DNA of 38,468 nt from AWTP1-13 sp036280295 (GTDB lineage: Bacteria; Pseudomonadota; Alphaproteobacteria; Rhizobiales; Hyphomicrobiaceae). Below are positions 27,291 through 34,330 of the stretch, in pieces. Under the pieces are notes generated by a model, which was not told the DNA's origin, made no database searches, and saw only the letters and a list, made by a program, of their open reading frames with translations. The stretch spans positions 1 through 38,468 of the forward strand of contig DASURA010000072.1 in assembly GCA_036280295.1 (NCBI GenBank). Reading direction: 5' to 3'. A program made the translations under genes and the position numbers. Each line of letters starts with the position of its first letter. Positions within the stretch are counted from its first letter, which is position 1.

Positions 27291-27910
27291 TCCTGGCTCT
27301 CAAGCGTCTGGCGGATCTTCTGATAGGCGATCCGCATGCGCGACTTGACCGTGCCCAGCGGCATGCCGAGCCGTTCCGCGATCTCGCTGTGCGAGAGCCC
27401 CTCCAGATAGGCCAGGGCCACCACCTCCTTCTGCTGGGGTGGCAACGCGGCCAGCGCCGCCTTGACGCGATGCTGCCGCTCCTTCTCGGCCATCGCCTCG
27501 TCCGGCAGCGGCTCGTCCGAGGCTTCCGCGAGGCGTCCTTCGGGCAGTTCCTGCCACGGCACCTCCCGGCGCAGGCGGTCGATCCGGAGATTGCGGGCGA
27601 TGGCGAACACCCAGGTGGTCATGCTGCCCTTGTCGTGGGCGTAGAGTGCGGCCTTGCGCCAGACGGTGATCAGGGTCTCCTGCGCCAAATCCTCGGCGGT
27701 GCCTGCATCGGCTCCCTTGCGCATCATGTAGGCCTTCACGCGCGGGCCGTAGGCCAGGTAAAGCTCGCGGAAAGCTGCCGGGTCGGACTGCTCGGCAATG
27801 CGCCGCAACAGCTCTGCGCCGCACTCTGGCTTGAGCTCTGTCATGACGCCGCGACGCGCTTTGAGCAGGGATTTCCCGCCGGTTTCCTGAAGGAGTGATG
27901 GAGAGACCAT
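27287..27910 (-). CDS. rpoE: ECF sigma factor, RpoE/ChrR-regulated group (ECF11-like)
   Basis: 207 residues from the ATG at 27910. Sigma region 2 is seen in FRELYLAYGPRVKAYMMRKG, AEDLAQETLITVWRKA and WVFAIARNLRIDRLRR. Region 4 is seen in LPPQQKEVVALAYLEGLSHS and MPLGTVKSRMRIAYQKIR. Pairing with a ChrR-like anti-sigma factor points to the singlet-oxygen/photooxidative stress group. ATG 27844 is an alternative start. A sequence matching the known RpoE promoter pattern lies just upstream (27938-27967), which suggests autoregulation. Confidence 0.93.
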   Translation of the reverse strand: MVSPSLLQETGGKSLLKARRGVMTELKPECGAELLRRIAEQSDPAAFRELYLAYGPRVKAYMMRKGADAGTAEDLAQETLITVWRKAALYAHDKGSMTTWVFAIARNLRIDRLRREVPWQELPEGRLAEASDEPLPDEAMAEKERQHRVKAALAALPPQQKEVVALAYLEGLSHSEIAERLGMPLGTVKSRMRIAYQKIRQTLESQE

Positions 27911-27937
27911 AGCCCACTGCGGAACCTTGATGCAAAG

Positions 27938-27967
27938 CTGTTACGCGACTTGGGCACGGTCGGATCA
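27938..27967 (-). promoter_or_regulatory. Predicted RpoE (ECF11-type) promoter of the sigma/anti-sigma operon
   Basis: On the minus strand TGATCC (27967-27962) is followed after exactly 18 bases by TAACAG (27943-27938). The promoter pattern described for Rhodobacter RpoE is TGATCC-N18-TAAGA, so the -35 is exact and the -10 differs at one main position. The predicted start of transcription lies about 20 bases before the ATG at 27910. Confidence 0.6.
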
Positions 27968-28065
27968 GGTTGCCTGCAACATCTCCTTGCCGCATTTTGC
28001 GACATCGGCTTTTCGTTGGACGCTGCAATGACTAAGGTGGCGGCGGGCAGTAAGGCCCGGGGGCT

Positions 28066-29013
28066 ATGGGCGTGCCGCCGGTGGCCAAGAAGGCGGCCGT
28101 AAACATGGCATCGGCAAAGCACATCATCTGTGTCGGGCACTCAGCCCTTGATCGGATCTACCGGATCGAGGCATTCCCGCCACAGCCGACCAAGGTGCGG
28201 GCCCTGGAGCATGTCGAGGCCGGTGGTGGCATGGCGGCCAATGCTGCGGTTGCGATTGCCCGGCTGGGCGGGGCGGCGGAGCTGTGGAGCCGGGTTGGCG
28301 ACGACAGCGCCGGCCATACCATCCGCGCCGGCCTGAAGGCCGAGCGCGTGGACGTGCGCTATGTCCAGGCTTTCGAGGGTGCCCGCTCGTCGACCTCGGC
28401 CATCATCGTCGACGACAACGGCGAGCGGCTGATTGTCGGCCAGCGCGATGCCGGCATGCCCTCAGGCACCAGCTGGCTGCCGCTGGAGCGGGTCAAGACG
28501 GCCGCGGCCGTGGTGGGCGACGTGCGTTGGCTGGAGGGCGTGCGAACCGTCTTCACCCAGGCACGCAAGGACAAGGTGCTCACCCTGCTCGATGCCGATC
28601 TGGGCGCGCGCGAGGCGCTGCCGGGGCTGCTCAAGCTCGCCGACTACGCCATCTTCTCCGGGCCGGCGCTGCGCGACTTCATTGCCGACGGCACCGATGC
28701 CGAGCGGCTGGAGCAGATCCTTTCCTTCGGGCCCAGACATGCCGGGGTCACCCTCGGAGCTGAAGGCTACCTGTGGCGCGAGGCAGCTGACGGCGGTCAC
28801 ATTCCAGCGTTCAGTGTCAGCGTGACGGATACCACAGGTGCCGGCGACGCCTTCCATGCCACCTTTGCGCTGATGCTGGCGGAAGGTCATTCCTCGGCGG
28901 AAAGCGCCCGCCTCGCCGCTGCCGCCGCCGCTCTCAAATGTACCCGGCTCGGCTCCCGCGCCGGCCTGCCGGCTCGGGCCGAGCTGCAGGCGTTCCAGGC
29001 GAGCCGCGGGTAG
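28066..29013 (+). CDS. PfkB-family carbohydrate kinase
   Basis: 315 residues. The N-terminal PfkB signature lies in EAGGGMAANAAVAIARLGG near residues 46-64. The C-terminal signature DTTGAGDAFHATFALML near 257-273 includes the catalytic Asp and the anion hole GAGD. The family phosphorylates sugars or nucleosides such as ribose, fructose derivatives or 2-keto-3-deoxygluconate; the substrate cannot be told here. The start could also be ATG 28105, with AAGGCGG upstream. It is divergent from the sigma factor gene. A short hairpin (CGGCCA/TGGCCG, about 29174-29188) downstream may help terminate it. Confidence 0.88.
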   Translation: MGVPPVAKKAAVNMASAKHIICVGHSALDRIYRIEAFPPQPTKVRALEHVEAGGGMAANAAVAIARLGGAAELWSRVGDDSAGHTIRAGLKAERVDVRYVQAFEGARSSTSAIIVDDNGERLIVGQRDAGMPSGTSWLPLERVKTAAAVVGDVRWLEGVRTVFTQARKDKVLTLLDADLGAREALPGLLKLADYAIFSGPALRDFIADGTDAERLEQILSFGPRHAGVTLGAEGYLWREAADGGHIPAFSVSVTDTTGAGDAFHATFALMLAEGHSSAESARLAAAAAALKCTRLGSRAGLPARAELQAFQASRG

Positions 29014-29211
29014 GTCTCGCAAGGCGAGGCAGGCCGAAGGCAGACCCGCGCTTGCTACGCGGATGCGAGCCTGGCCATCGCACTGCAGCACGGGGGACGG
29101 GTCACGCGAGTACGATATAGGCGTCGGCTGACTATTCCCAACGCGCCCCCTACGGCCTATCCTCGCGGGAGGCTCGGCCATTTTGGCCGGCCCTCTTTCA
29201 TGGAGCGCCAG

Positions 29212-29484
29212 ATGCGTACGCCTTTTCTTGTCGTTGCCATTGCCAGCCTGCTCCTGCCGCAACCCGTTCTCTCTGCGGAGAAGGCCGAAAAACTTCCCAA
29301 GGCCGACGCGGCATTCATCGCCGAGTACAAGAAGCTGCAGAAAAAATATCCGGGTGCGAGCCGGAGCTTTCTGCTCACCTACCGGCCGTCCGGTCAGCGC
29401 GGCGTCGCCGACCTGTGCGCCTGGCCCTGCCATGCCGCGGGTTACGGCGATTGCCGATGTCCGGGGCAGGAGTTGAAACAGTAG
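29212..29484 (+). CDS. Small secreted Cys-rich protein of unknown function
   Basis: 90 residues from the ATG at 29212 (GGAG eight bases upstream); an ATG at 29200 is possible. A signal peptide (RTPFLVVAIASLLLPQPVLS, cleavage near residue 21) is followed by a Lys-rich helix (KAEKLPKADAAFIAEYKKLQ) and a C-terminal Cys cluster, CAWPCHAAGYGDCRC, spaced C-x3-C-x7-C-x-C. The four cysteines could form two disulfides in the periplasm or bind a metal. I do not recognise the family. Confidence 0.65.
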   Translation: MRTPFLVVAIASLLLPQPVLSAEKAEKLPKADAAFIAEYKKLQKKYPGASRSFLLTYRPSGQRGVADLCAWPCHAAGYGDCRCPGQELKQ

Positions 29485-29645
29485 TCTCGCCCTGTCCCGG
29501 CAACGTCTGGACCACCAGCCCTATGTCTGCGAACCATCCCGATGCGGCCGAAAAATGTTATCATATACTAGTTGTCTGACTATGGGGTGACGCAATTGTG
29601 AGGCGCACAGAAGAATGATCCGGTCCATGATAAGTTGTCCGAGAG

Positions 29646-29765
29646 CGTTCGCGACGAATGGCACGACCCGACAATGCCCCCAGCCCCGTCGGGCATGCCA
29701 TTCCTGCGAGCGCTACATCCGGCGGGAGCGAGGACGTGGCTGAGAGAGGCGGCCACGTCCTTCTC
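29646..29765 (+). ncRNA. Candidate structured RNA or long leader, followed by a terminator-like hairpin
   Basis: A long layered stem folds over 29646-29712: CGTTCGC with GCGAGCG (one G-U), then GAATGGCA with TGCCATTC (8 bp perfect), then CCCGAC with GTCGGG, each layer separated by a small internal loop, with a C-rich top loop. Nineteen bases later a perfect 10-bp hairpin, AGGACGTGGC (29731-29740) with GCCACGTCCT (29752-29761), is followed by TCTCATTTT. An AT-rich stretch upstream (29551-29580, with TATACT at 29564) could hold a promoter. The rest of 29485-29975 has no protein gene I can support. It might instead be the leader of the glycosyltransferase gene. It matches no RNA family I know. 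Confidence 0.4.
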
Positions 29766-29975
29766 ATTTTGGGGGCACGCGGAAACGCCTCACCAACACA
29801 TTGAGCAAGTGCGCCGTTGCATGTGTTGGGGCTGCGATGACGCTCGACCCACCCTGCTCTGCGCATCGCGCCTCTGGTGCGCAGGCGCCACAACCCAGCA
29901 AATCGCATAAGCCGAAGCTTGCTTGTCGCCGTGTCCTACCGCACCAAGGGCGAGGTGCGTACGGGAGGTTCAGTC

Positions 29976-31220
29976 ATGCTGCCAGGCGCAAGCTCGGCCC
30001 GTCCGTGGAAGCGGATCCTCGTCGTCGTGACCGAGGACTGGTTCGTCCTGTCGCATTTCGTCCCGCTTCTGACCGAGCTGAAGGCGCTGGCAGGGAACGT
30101 GGTGGTGGCAACGCGCTCCAGCGGCAGGCTCGACGCCATCCGGGCAGTGGGCGTCGAGGTGCGCGAGCTTGACCTGAGGCGCGGCTCGCTCAAGCCTCGC
30201 GACATCATGGCGGCACGCGAGGAGCTGATCCGCGTTATCGATGGCGAGGGACCGGACGCGATCCACGCCATTGCCATGCAGCCGATGGTAATGGTGAGCC
30301 TCGCTCTGGCCCGGAGCTACCATCAGCCGGCCGCCGTGATGTTGCACTTGACCGGGCGAGGCTATCTCGGCTATGCGCGCACGCCGCTGGCCCGGCTGTT
30401 GCGCGCCCTGGCGCATCGGGCGCTCAGGCATTGCGCGGCGCATCATACGGCTTGGCTCATTGCCGAAAACGAGGACGACGTCGCGGAGATGGTCGCTGCC
30501 GGCGTGGCGACTCCCGGTCGTACCGCCATCCTCCCCGGCGCCGGCGTCGACCCGGCGCGCTACCCGCAGATGCCGCCACCGAATAACGCCGTGCCGCAGA
30601 TGGCCTTTGTCGGGCGCATGCTGAGATCAAAGGGCCTGCATGTGCTGATCGACGCGTACCGCCTGCTGCGCGTGCGCGGGGTCGCGGCGAAGCTGGCCCT
30701 CTACGGCGACGCTGACCTCGGCAACCGCGAGGCGATTCACGAAGAGATTCTGGTGCGCTGGAACGAGGAGCCGGGTGTCACCTGGAGCGGGCGCACCGAC
30801 AATGTGGTGGAGGTCTGGCGCACGGCAGACATCGCCGTCGTACCTCCGCTCGGTGGAGATGGCATGCCGCGCGCCATGCTGGAGGCGGCCGCCTGCGGTC
30901 GGCCCCTGGTGGTCACCGACGTGCCCGGCTGCCGCCAGTTCGTGCGGCCCGGCGTCGAGGGGCTCGTCGTGCCCCCCGGTGACGCCAAGGCGCTCGCCGA
31001 TGCGCTTGCCACCCTGATCGCCGACCGCGAGCTGCGCCTCCAGGCCGGTGCCGCCGCCCGCCGAAAGCTCGTCCGCGAATACACCGAAGCCGCGGTCCGG
31101 GCGCGGACGCGGGAGGCGTATCTGGCGGCGCACCGAAGCGGACAAGTGCCTATTGAGCTGGAACACTCAGATCCTAAGCTCACCTTGCGCCGACTCATCC
31201 AAACGAAGGACTCCAAGTAG
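29976..31220 (+). CDS. Glycosyltransferase, family 4-type (GT-B fold)
   Basis: 414 residues from the ATG at 29976, with GGGAGG eight bases upstream; the frame stays open to 29877. The N-terminal acceptor half begins RILVVVTEDWFVLSHFVPLL. The donor-binding half shows ILPGAGVDPARYP near 186, MAFVGRMLRSKGLHVLIDAY near 209-228, and the nucleotide-sugar motif MPRAMLEAAACGRPLVVTDV near 296-315 (E-x7-G type). It probably adds a sugar to a surface polysaccharide or lipid. No other polysaccharide gene is adjacent. The last 18 codons overlap, on the opposite strand, the end of the gene at 31167, so its C-terminus may have been altered when that DNA arrived. Confidence 0.9.
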   Translation: MLPGASSARPWKRILVVVTEDWFVLSHFVPLLTELKALAGNVVVATRSSGRLDAIRAVGVEVRELDLRRGSLKPRDIMAAREELIRVIDGEGPDAIHAIAMQPMVMVSLALARSYHQPAAVMLHLTGRGYLGYARTPLARLLRALAHRALRHCAAHHTAWLIAENEDDVAEMVAAGVATPGRTAILPGAGVDPARYPQMPPPNNAVPQMAFVGRMLRSKGLHVLIDAYRLLRVRGVAAKLALYGDADLGNREAIHEEILVRWNEEPGVTWSGRTDNVVEVWRTADIAVVPPLGGDGMPRAMLEAAACGRPLVVTDVPGCRQFVRPGVEGLVVPPGDAKALADALATLIADRELRLQAGAAARRKLVREYTEAAVRARTREAYLAAHRSGQVPIELEHSDPKLTLRRLIQTKDSK

Positions 31221-31934
31221 CTGCCATGTCTGCGGACGCTTGGCTTGGTTCCCAATCGCAAACACCATGCCCTTGCGTGGGTACTCCTCATTGAAAGTGG
31301 ACGCCATCCACCTCAGAGCTTCATTTGCATCCTTGCGTCTGCTCTCACGCCAGAACATGGCGTGAGTTTCCCAGTCACCGTTCGCGTAGTCATGCTTCCC
31401 GTCAGCATCTTCAAACCTGAAGCGGAATTCGTATGGGGATGGCTCGAGTTCTGCCAACTCCTTATCAAACAAGGATGTCTGGCGTGCCGCCCTTCGATAC
31501 GCTTCGCGCTCATCCTCGATATCTGTCTTGCTCTTGGCCTTAGTGATGAAGCGCGTATTGCGGGGGCGGATCAGCGCGAGGGATTGGCCCTTTAACGCTG
31601 CTTCTTTAGCGGAGGCTAAAATAAGCGGCGTAAGCAGACGGACTTGCTCCTGCTTCCTTGCGAGCTTCCCATCAATGCGGATGCTATCCTCGAATACGTG
31701 ACAACTTTCGGCGCGTACATCAGTAGTCGGCCGCTTGTACTGGAATTGCACCCAGTTCCAGCGCACGAAGCTGCTATCGCCAGCCAGGTGGCGGAACCTG
31801 ATCGGGAACAAGCGCTTCCATTGACCTGCGGGCGTTACGCCGGCACAACAAACGGTCTCGCCATATCGCTTACTAGGCTGCGGAAGCGCCTTCACGAGGA
31901 TCGTGACGCGGCAATTTTTCAGGGTGGCTGACAT
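31167..31934 (-). CDS. Unrecognised protein encoded with a DUF488 gene
   Basis: 255 residues from the ATG at 31934. The N-terminal part is strand-rich (CRVTILVKALPQPSKRYGET, then VCCAGVTPAGQWKRLFPIRF and FVRWNWVQFQY), with two adjacent cysteines. The middle is charged and helical (KSKTDIEDEREAYRRAARQT). The C-terminal part has DWETHAMFWRE and ends KGMVFAIGNQAKRPQTWQLL, followed by GVLRL. I cannot name a family with confidence; I have the impression that similar proteins are found beside DUF488 genes, unverified. The start lies 62 bases inside the DUF488 gene and the end overlaps the convergent glycosyltransferase gene by 54 bases. GC content is about 52-55 percent in sampled lines against near 70 in serA, which suggests acquisition by transfer. 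Confidence 0.7.
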   Translation of the reverse strand: MSATLKNCRVTILVKALPQPSKRYGETVCCAGVTPAGQWKRLFPIRFRHLAGDSSFVRWNWVQFQYKRPTTDVRAESCHVFEDSIRIDGKLARKQEQVRLLTPLILASAKEAALKGQSLALIRPRNTRFITKAKSKTDIEDEREAYRRAARQTSLFDKELAELEPSPYEFRFRFEDADGKHDYANGDWETHAMFWRESRRKDANEALRWMASTFNEEYPRKGMVFAIGNQAKRPQTWQLLGVLRLDESAQGELRI

Positions 31935-32385
31935 TGCGGCCCGGATCGTCAACGGATAGGTGCAAAACTTCGATACCGTCGATTCTAAGACGATTCGCAA
32001 TCAAGGATCGGTGGCAGACTGATGGATCGCGCTCGAAGCACAGCAGGCAGGTCGGCTTCGTCTTTGCAAGCTCAGATAGCGCTCGAACGGCACCTTCAGA
32101 ATCGGCGCGGTCTAGATGTCGAGTGTATATTTTCTCGAAGACCTCGTATCTGCCCGCTCGGGCCGCCTCTCGTCCCGGTTTCGGATCGCCAAGCTCGACG
32201 AAGTGAACATAGGTAATGCCTTCGCGCTCCAAACGTGCCTGAAGCGCAGTCTTCGAGAAGCCCTTCTTTCGCGAATTTGGGACGGCCCGAACGTCGGCAA
32301 GAGCAGTCACGCCCATCAATTTGAGCGTCTCTACAAACCGATCAATGTTGGTTCCCTCGTAGCCAATTGTATAGGCGGTCGTCAT
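31873..32385 (-). CDS. DUF488 family protein
   Basis: 170 residues from the ATG at 32385, with GGAGAGG four to five bases upstream. The DUF488 hallmarks are present: TAYTIGYEGTNIDRFVETL at the start, ALADVRAVPNSRKKGFSKTA near 33-52, YVHFVELGDP near 64-73, and the Cys-His motif CLLCFERDPSVCHRSLIAN near 117-135. The function is not established for the family; the conserved Arg, Cys and His residues hint at catalysis or nucleic-acid processing, but this is speculation. It is the first gene of the lower-GC two-gene unit and lies about 100 bases downstream of serA on the same strand, with AT-rich DNA including an A7 run in between. Confidence 0.88.
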   Translation of the reverse strand: MTTAYTIGYEGTNIDRFVETLKLMGVTALADVRAVPNSRKKGFSKTALQARLEREGITYVHFVELGDPKPGREAARAGRYEVFEKIYTRHLDRADSEGAVRALSELAKTKPTCLLCFERDPSVCHRSLIANRLRIDGIEVLHLSVDDPGRNVSHPEKLPRHDPREGASAA

Positions 32386-32486
32386 TGCCTCTCCGCTTTG
32401 CAAAGTATGAGTCCCTGCTTACTCTTCAAAAAAAGGAACTACAATGCGAAAATGTAAGTTATCCACCACGAAGAGACACCAGAAGA

Positions 32487-34070
32487 TCAAAACTCCAGCC
32501 GGCTCACGCGCACCACATGCGGCAGCGCCTTGATTCTGGCGAGCACCTCCTCGGAGGCAGGCTCGTCGATGGCAACGATGCAGATGGCGTCGCCGCCGGG
32601 CTTGTCGCGTCCGAGGTTGAAGGTGGCGATGTTGAGACCGGCCTCGCCCAGCAGCGTGCCGAAGCGGCCGATGAAGCCCGGTTTGTCCTGGTTGCGCACG
32701 AACAGCATGCGCGGGGCAATCTCGAACTCCATGTCGATTTCGCGAATCTGGATGACGCGCGGGCGCCCATCGGAAAACACCGTGCCGGCCACCGAGCGCT
32801 CGAAGTTGTCGCCGGCGCGCACGGTGAGGCGGATGTAGCTCTCGAACGCGCCTTCCTGGCCGCGTGTCACCTCCTCCACCTGCATGCCGCGCTCGCGGGC
32901 GCTGATGGCCGCGGAGACCATGTTCACATGGTTGAGCAGCGGATGCAGCACGCCGGCCAGCGCCGCCGCGGTGAGCGGCTTGGTGTTGAGCTCAGCCACC
33001 TCGCCGGAATACTCGATGCGCACGCCCTTGATGCTGGTCTCGGTAAGCTGGCCGGCAAATGAGCCGAGCTGCTCGGCGAGCCTCACCCACGGCTGCAGTC
33101 GCGGCGCCTCCTCGGCGGAGATGTTGGGGAAGTTGACGGCGTTGGAGATGGCGCCATTCAGGAGAAAGTCCGCCATCTGCTCGGCCACCTGCAGGGCCAC
33201 GTTCTCCTGCGCCTCGCCGGTGGCAGCGCCCAGGTGCGGGGTGCAGATCACATTGGGCAGGCCGAACAGCACACTCTCCTTGGCCGGCTCAACCTCGAAC
33301 ACGTCGAACGCCGCTCCCGCCACATGACCCGACTTGAGCGCGTCGGCCAGCGCCTGCTCGTTGACGAGCCCGCCGCGGGCGCAGTTGATGATGCGCACGC
33401 CCGGCTTGGTCTTGGCCAGCGCTGCCGCATTGATGATGTAGCGCGTCTTGTCGGTGAGCGGCGTGTGCAGGGTGATGAAATCGGCGCGCCGCAACAGGTG
33501 GTCGAGATCGACCTTGCTCACGCCCAGCTCGATGGCCCGCTCCTCGGTGAGAAAAGGATCATAGGCCAGCACCCTCATCTTGAGTCCGACGGCGCGGTCG
33601 GCGACGATCGAGCCGATGTTGCCGCAGCCGATCACGCCGAGGGTCTTGCCGAAGACCTCTACCCCCATGAAGCGCGACTTCTCCCACTTGCCTGCCTGGG
33701 TGGAGCGGTCGGCCTCGGGGATCTGGCGCGCCAGCGCCATCATCAGCGAGATGGCGTGCTCGGCCGTGGTGATGGAGTTGCCGAACGGCGTGTTCATCAC
33801 GATCACGCCCTTGGCGGTAGCCGCCTTCACGTCGATGTTGTCAACGCCGATGCCGGCCCGGCCCACCACCTTCAGCCGCCTGGCTGCGGCGATGACCTTC
33901 TCGGTGACCTTGGTGGCGGAGCGGACGGCGAGGCCGTCGTAATCCTTGATGATCCGTTCCAGCTCCTCCTTCGGCAGCCCGACGTTCACATCGGTGTCGA
34001 TGCCGCGCTGCTCGAAGATAGCCACGGCGGCGGGGGAGAGTTGGTCGGCAATCAGTACACGGTGGGACAT
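32487..34070 (-). CDS. serA: D-3-phosphoglycerate dehydrogenase
   Basis: 527 residues, the long form with an intervening domain and a C-terminal ACT domain. The NAD site is VIGCGNIGSIVADRA near 146-160. The catalytic Arg lies in INCARGGLVNE near 232, and the His in ICTPHLGAATGEAQEN near 280. The ACT domain starts near residue 455 (MLFVRNQDKPGFIGRFGTLL). It oxidises 3-phosphoglycerate to 3-phosphohydroxypyruvate, the first step of serine synthesis, probably inhibited by serine through the ACT domain. It is downstream of serC on the same strand, 260 bases away, with two palindromic repeats in the gap. Confidence 0.97.
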   Translation of the reverse strand: MSHRVLIADQLSPAAVAIFEQRGIDTDVNVGLPKEELERIIKDYDGLAVRSATKVTEKVIAAARRLKVVGRAGIGVDNIDVKAATAKGVIVMNTPFGNSITTAEHAISLMMALARQIPEADRSTQAGKWEKSRFMGVEVFGKTLGVIGCGNIGSIVADRAVGLKMRVLAYDPFLTEERAIELGVSKVDLDHLLRRADFITLHTPLTDKTRYIINAAALAKTKPGVRIINCARGGLVNEQALADALKSGHVAGAAFDVFEVEPAKESVLFGLPNVICTPHLGAATGEAQENVALQVAEQMADFLLNGAISNAVNFPNISAEEAPRLQPWVRLAEQLGSFAGQLTETSIKGVRIEYSGEVAELNTKPLTAAALAGVLHPLLNHVNMVSAAISARERGMQVEEVTRGQEGAFESYIRLTVRAGDNFERSVAGTVFSDGRPRVIQIREIDMEFEIAPRMLFVRNQDKPGFIGRFGTLLGEAGLNIATFNLGRDKPGGDAICIVAIDEPASEEVLARIKALPHVVRVSRLEF

Positions 34071-34140
34071 GGGTGTGCCTCGTAGAGGTCTCGGGCCCTC
34101 TGGGTCTCGACGGAATACCTAATTGATGTTCGCCGGCGCA

Positions 34141-34200
34141 CTCCCTCTCCCCGCTTGCGGGGGGAGAGGATCGGGGAGAGGGGCAGCCAAAAGCGCGAAC
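34141..34200 (+). repeat. REP-like palindromic element, copy A, between serA and serC
   Basis: CCTCTCCCC and GGGGAGAGG-type arms around CGCTTGCG (about 34144-34169), followed by ATCGGGGAGAGGGGCAGCCA and then a tail GCGCGAACC. Copy B at 34261-34321 has the same order in reverse orientation, including the shared AGGGGCAGCCAA and GAACC. Confidence 0.75.
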
Positions 34201-34260
34201 CTCTCCACGAGTAGCTGTCGAGCGCTCTCAATGAGCGGTGCACTGGTGGTCTTTGACAGG

Positions 34261-34321
34261 TTCGGAGCCCTTGGCTGCCCCTAATCCCATCCCTCTCCCC
34301 GCGAAAAGCGGGGGAGAAGGA
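34261..34321 (-). repeat. REP-like palindromic element, copy B (inverted)
   Basis: Read on the minus strand it starts with TTCTCCCCCGC, a TTTT loop, then GCGGGGAGAGGG, followed by ATGGGATTAGGGGCAGCCAA and a GAACC tail. The hairpin at 34291-34319 stands just downstream of the serC stop codon and could act as a terminator or attenuator between serC and serA. Confidence 0.75.
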
Positions 34322-34330
34322 GTCGCGCAC

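Noticed and set aside
29635..29910. A 91-codon frame with several cysteines downstream of the small secreted protein.
   Set aside because: It lacks a ribosome site and runs through the strong hairpins of the candidate RNA; the composition is not protein-like.
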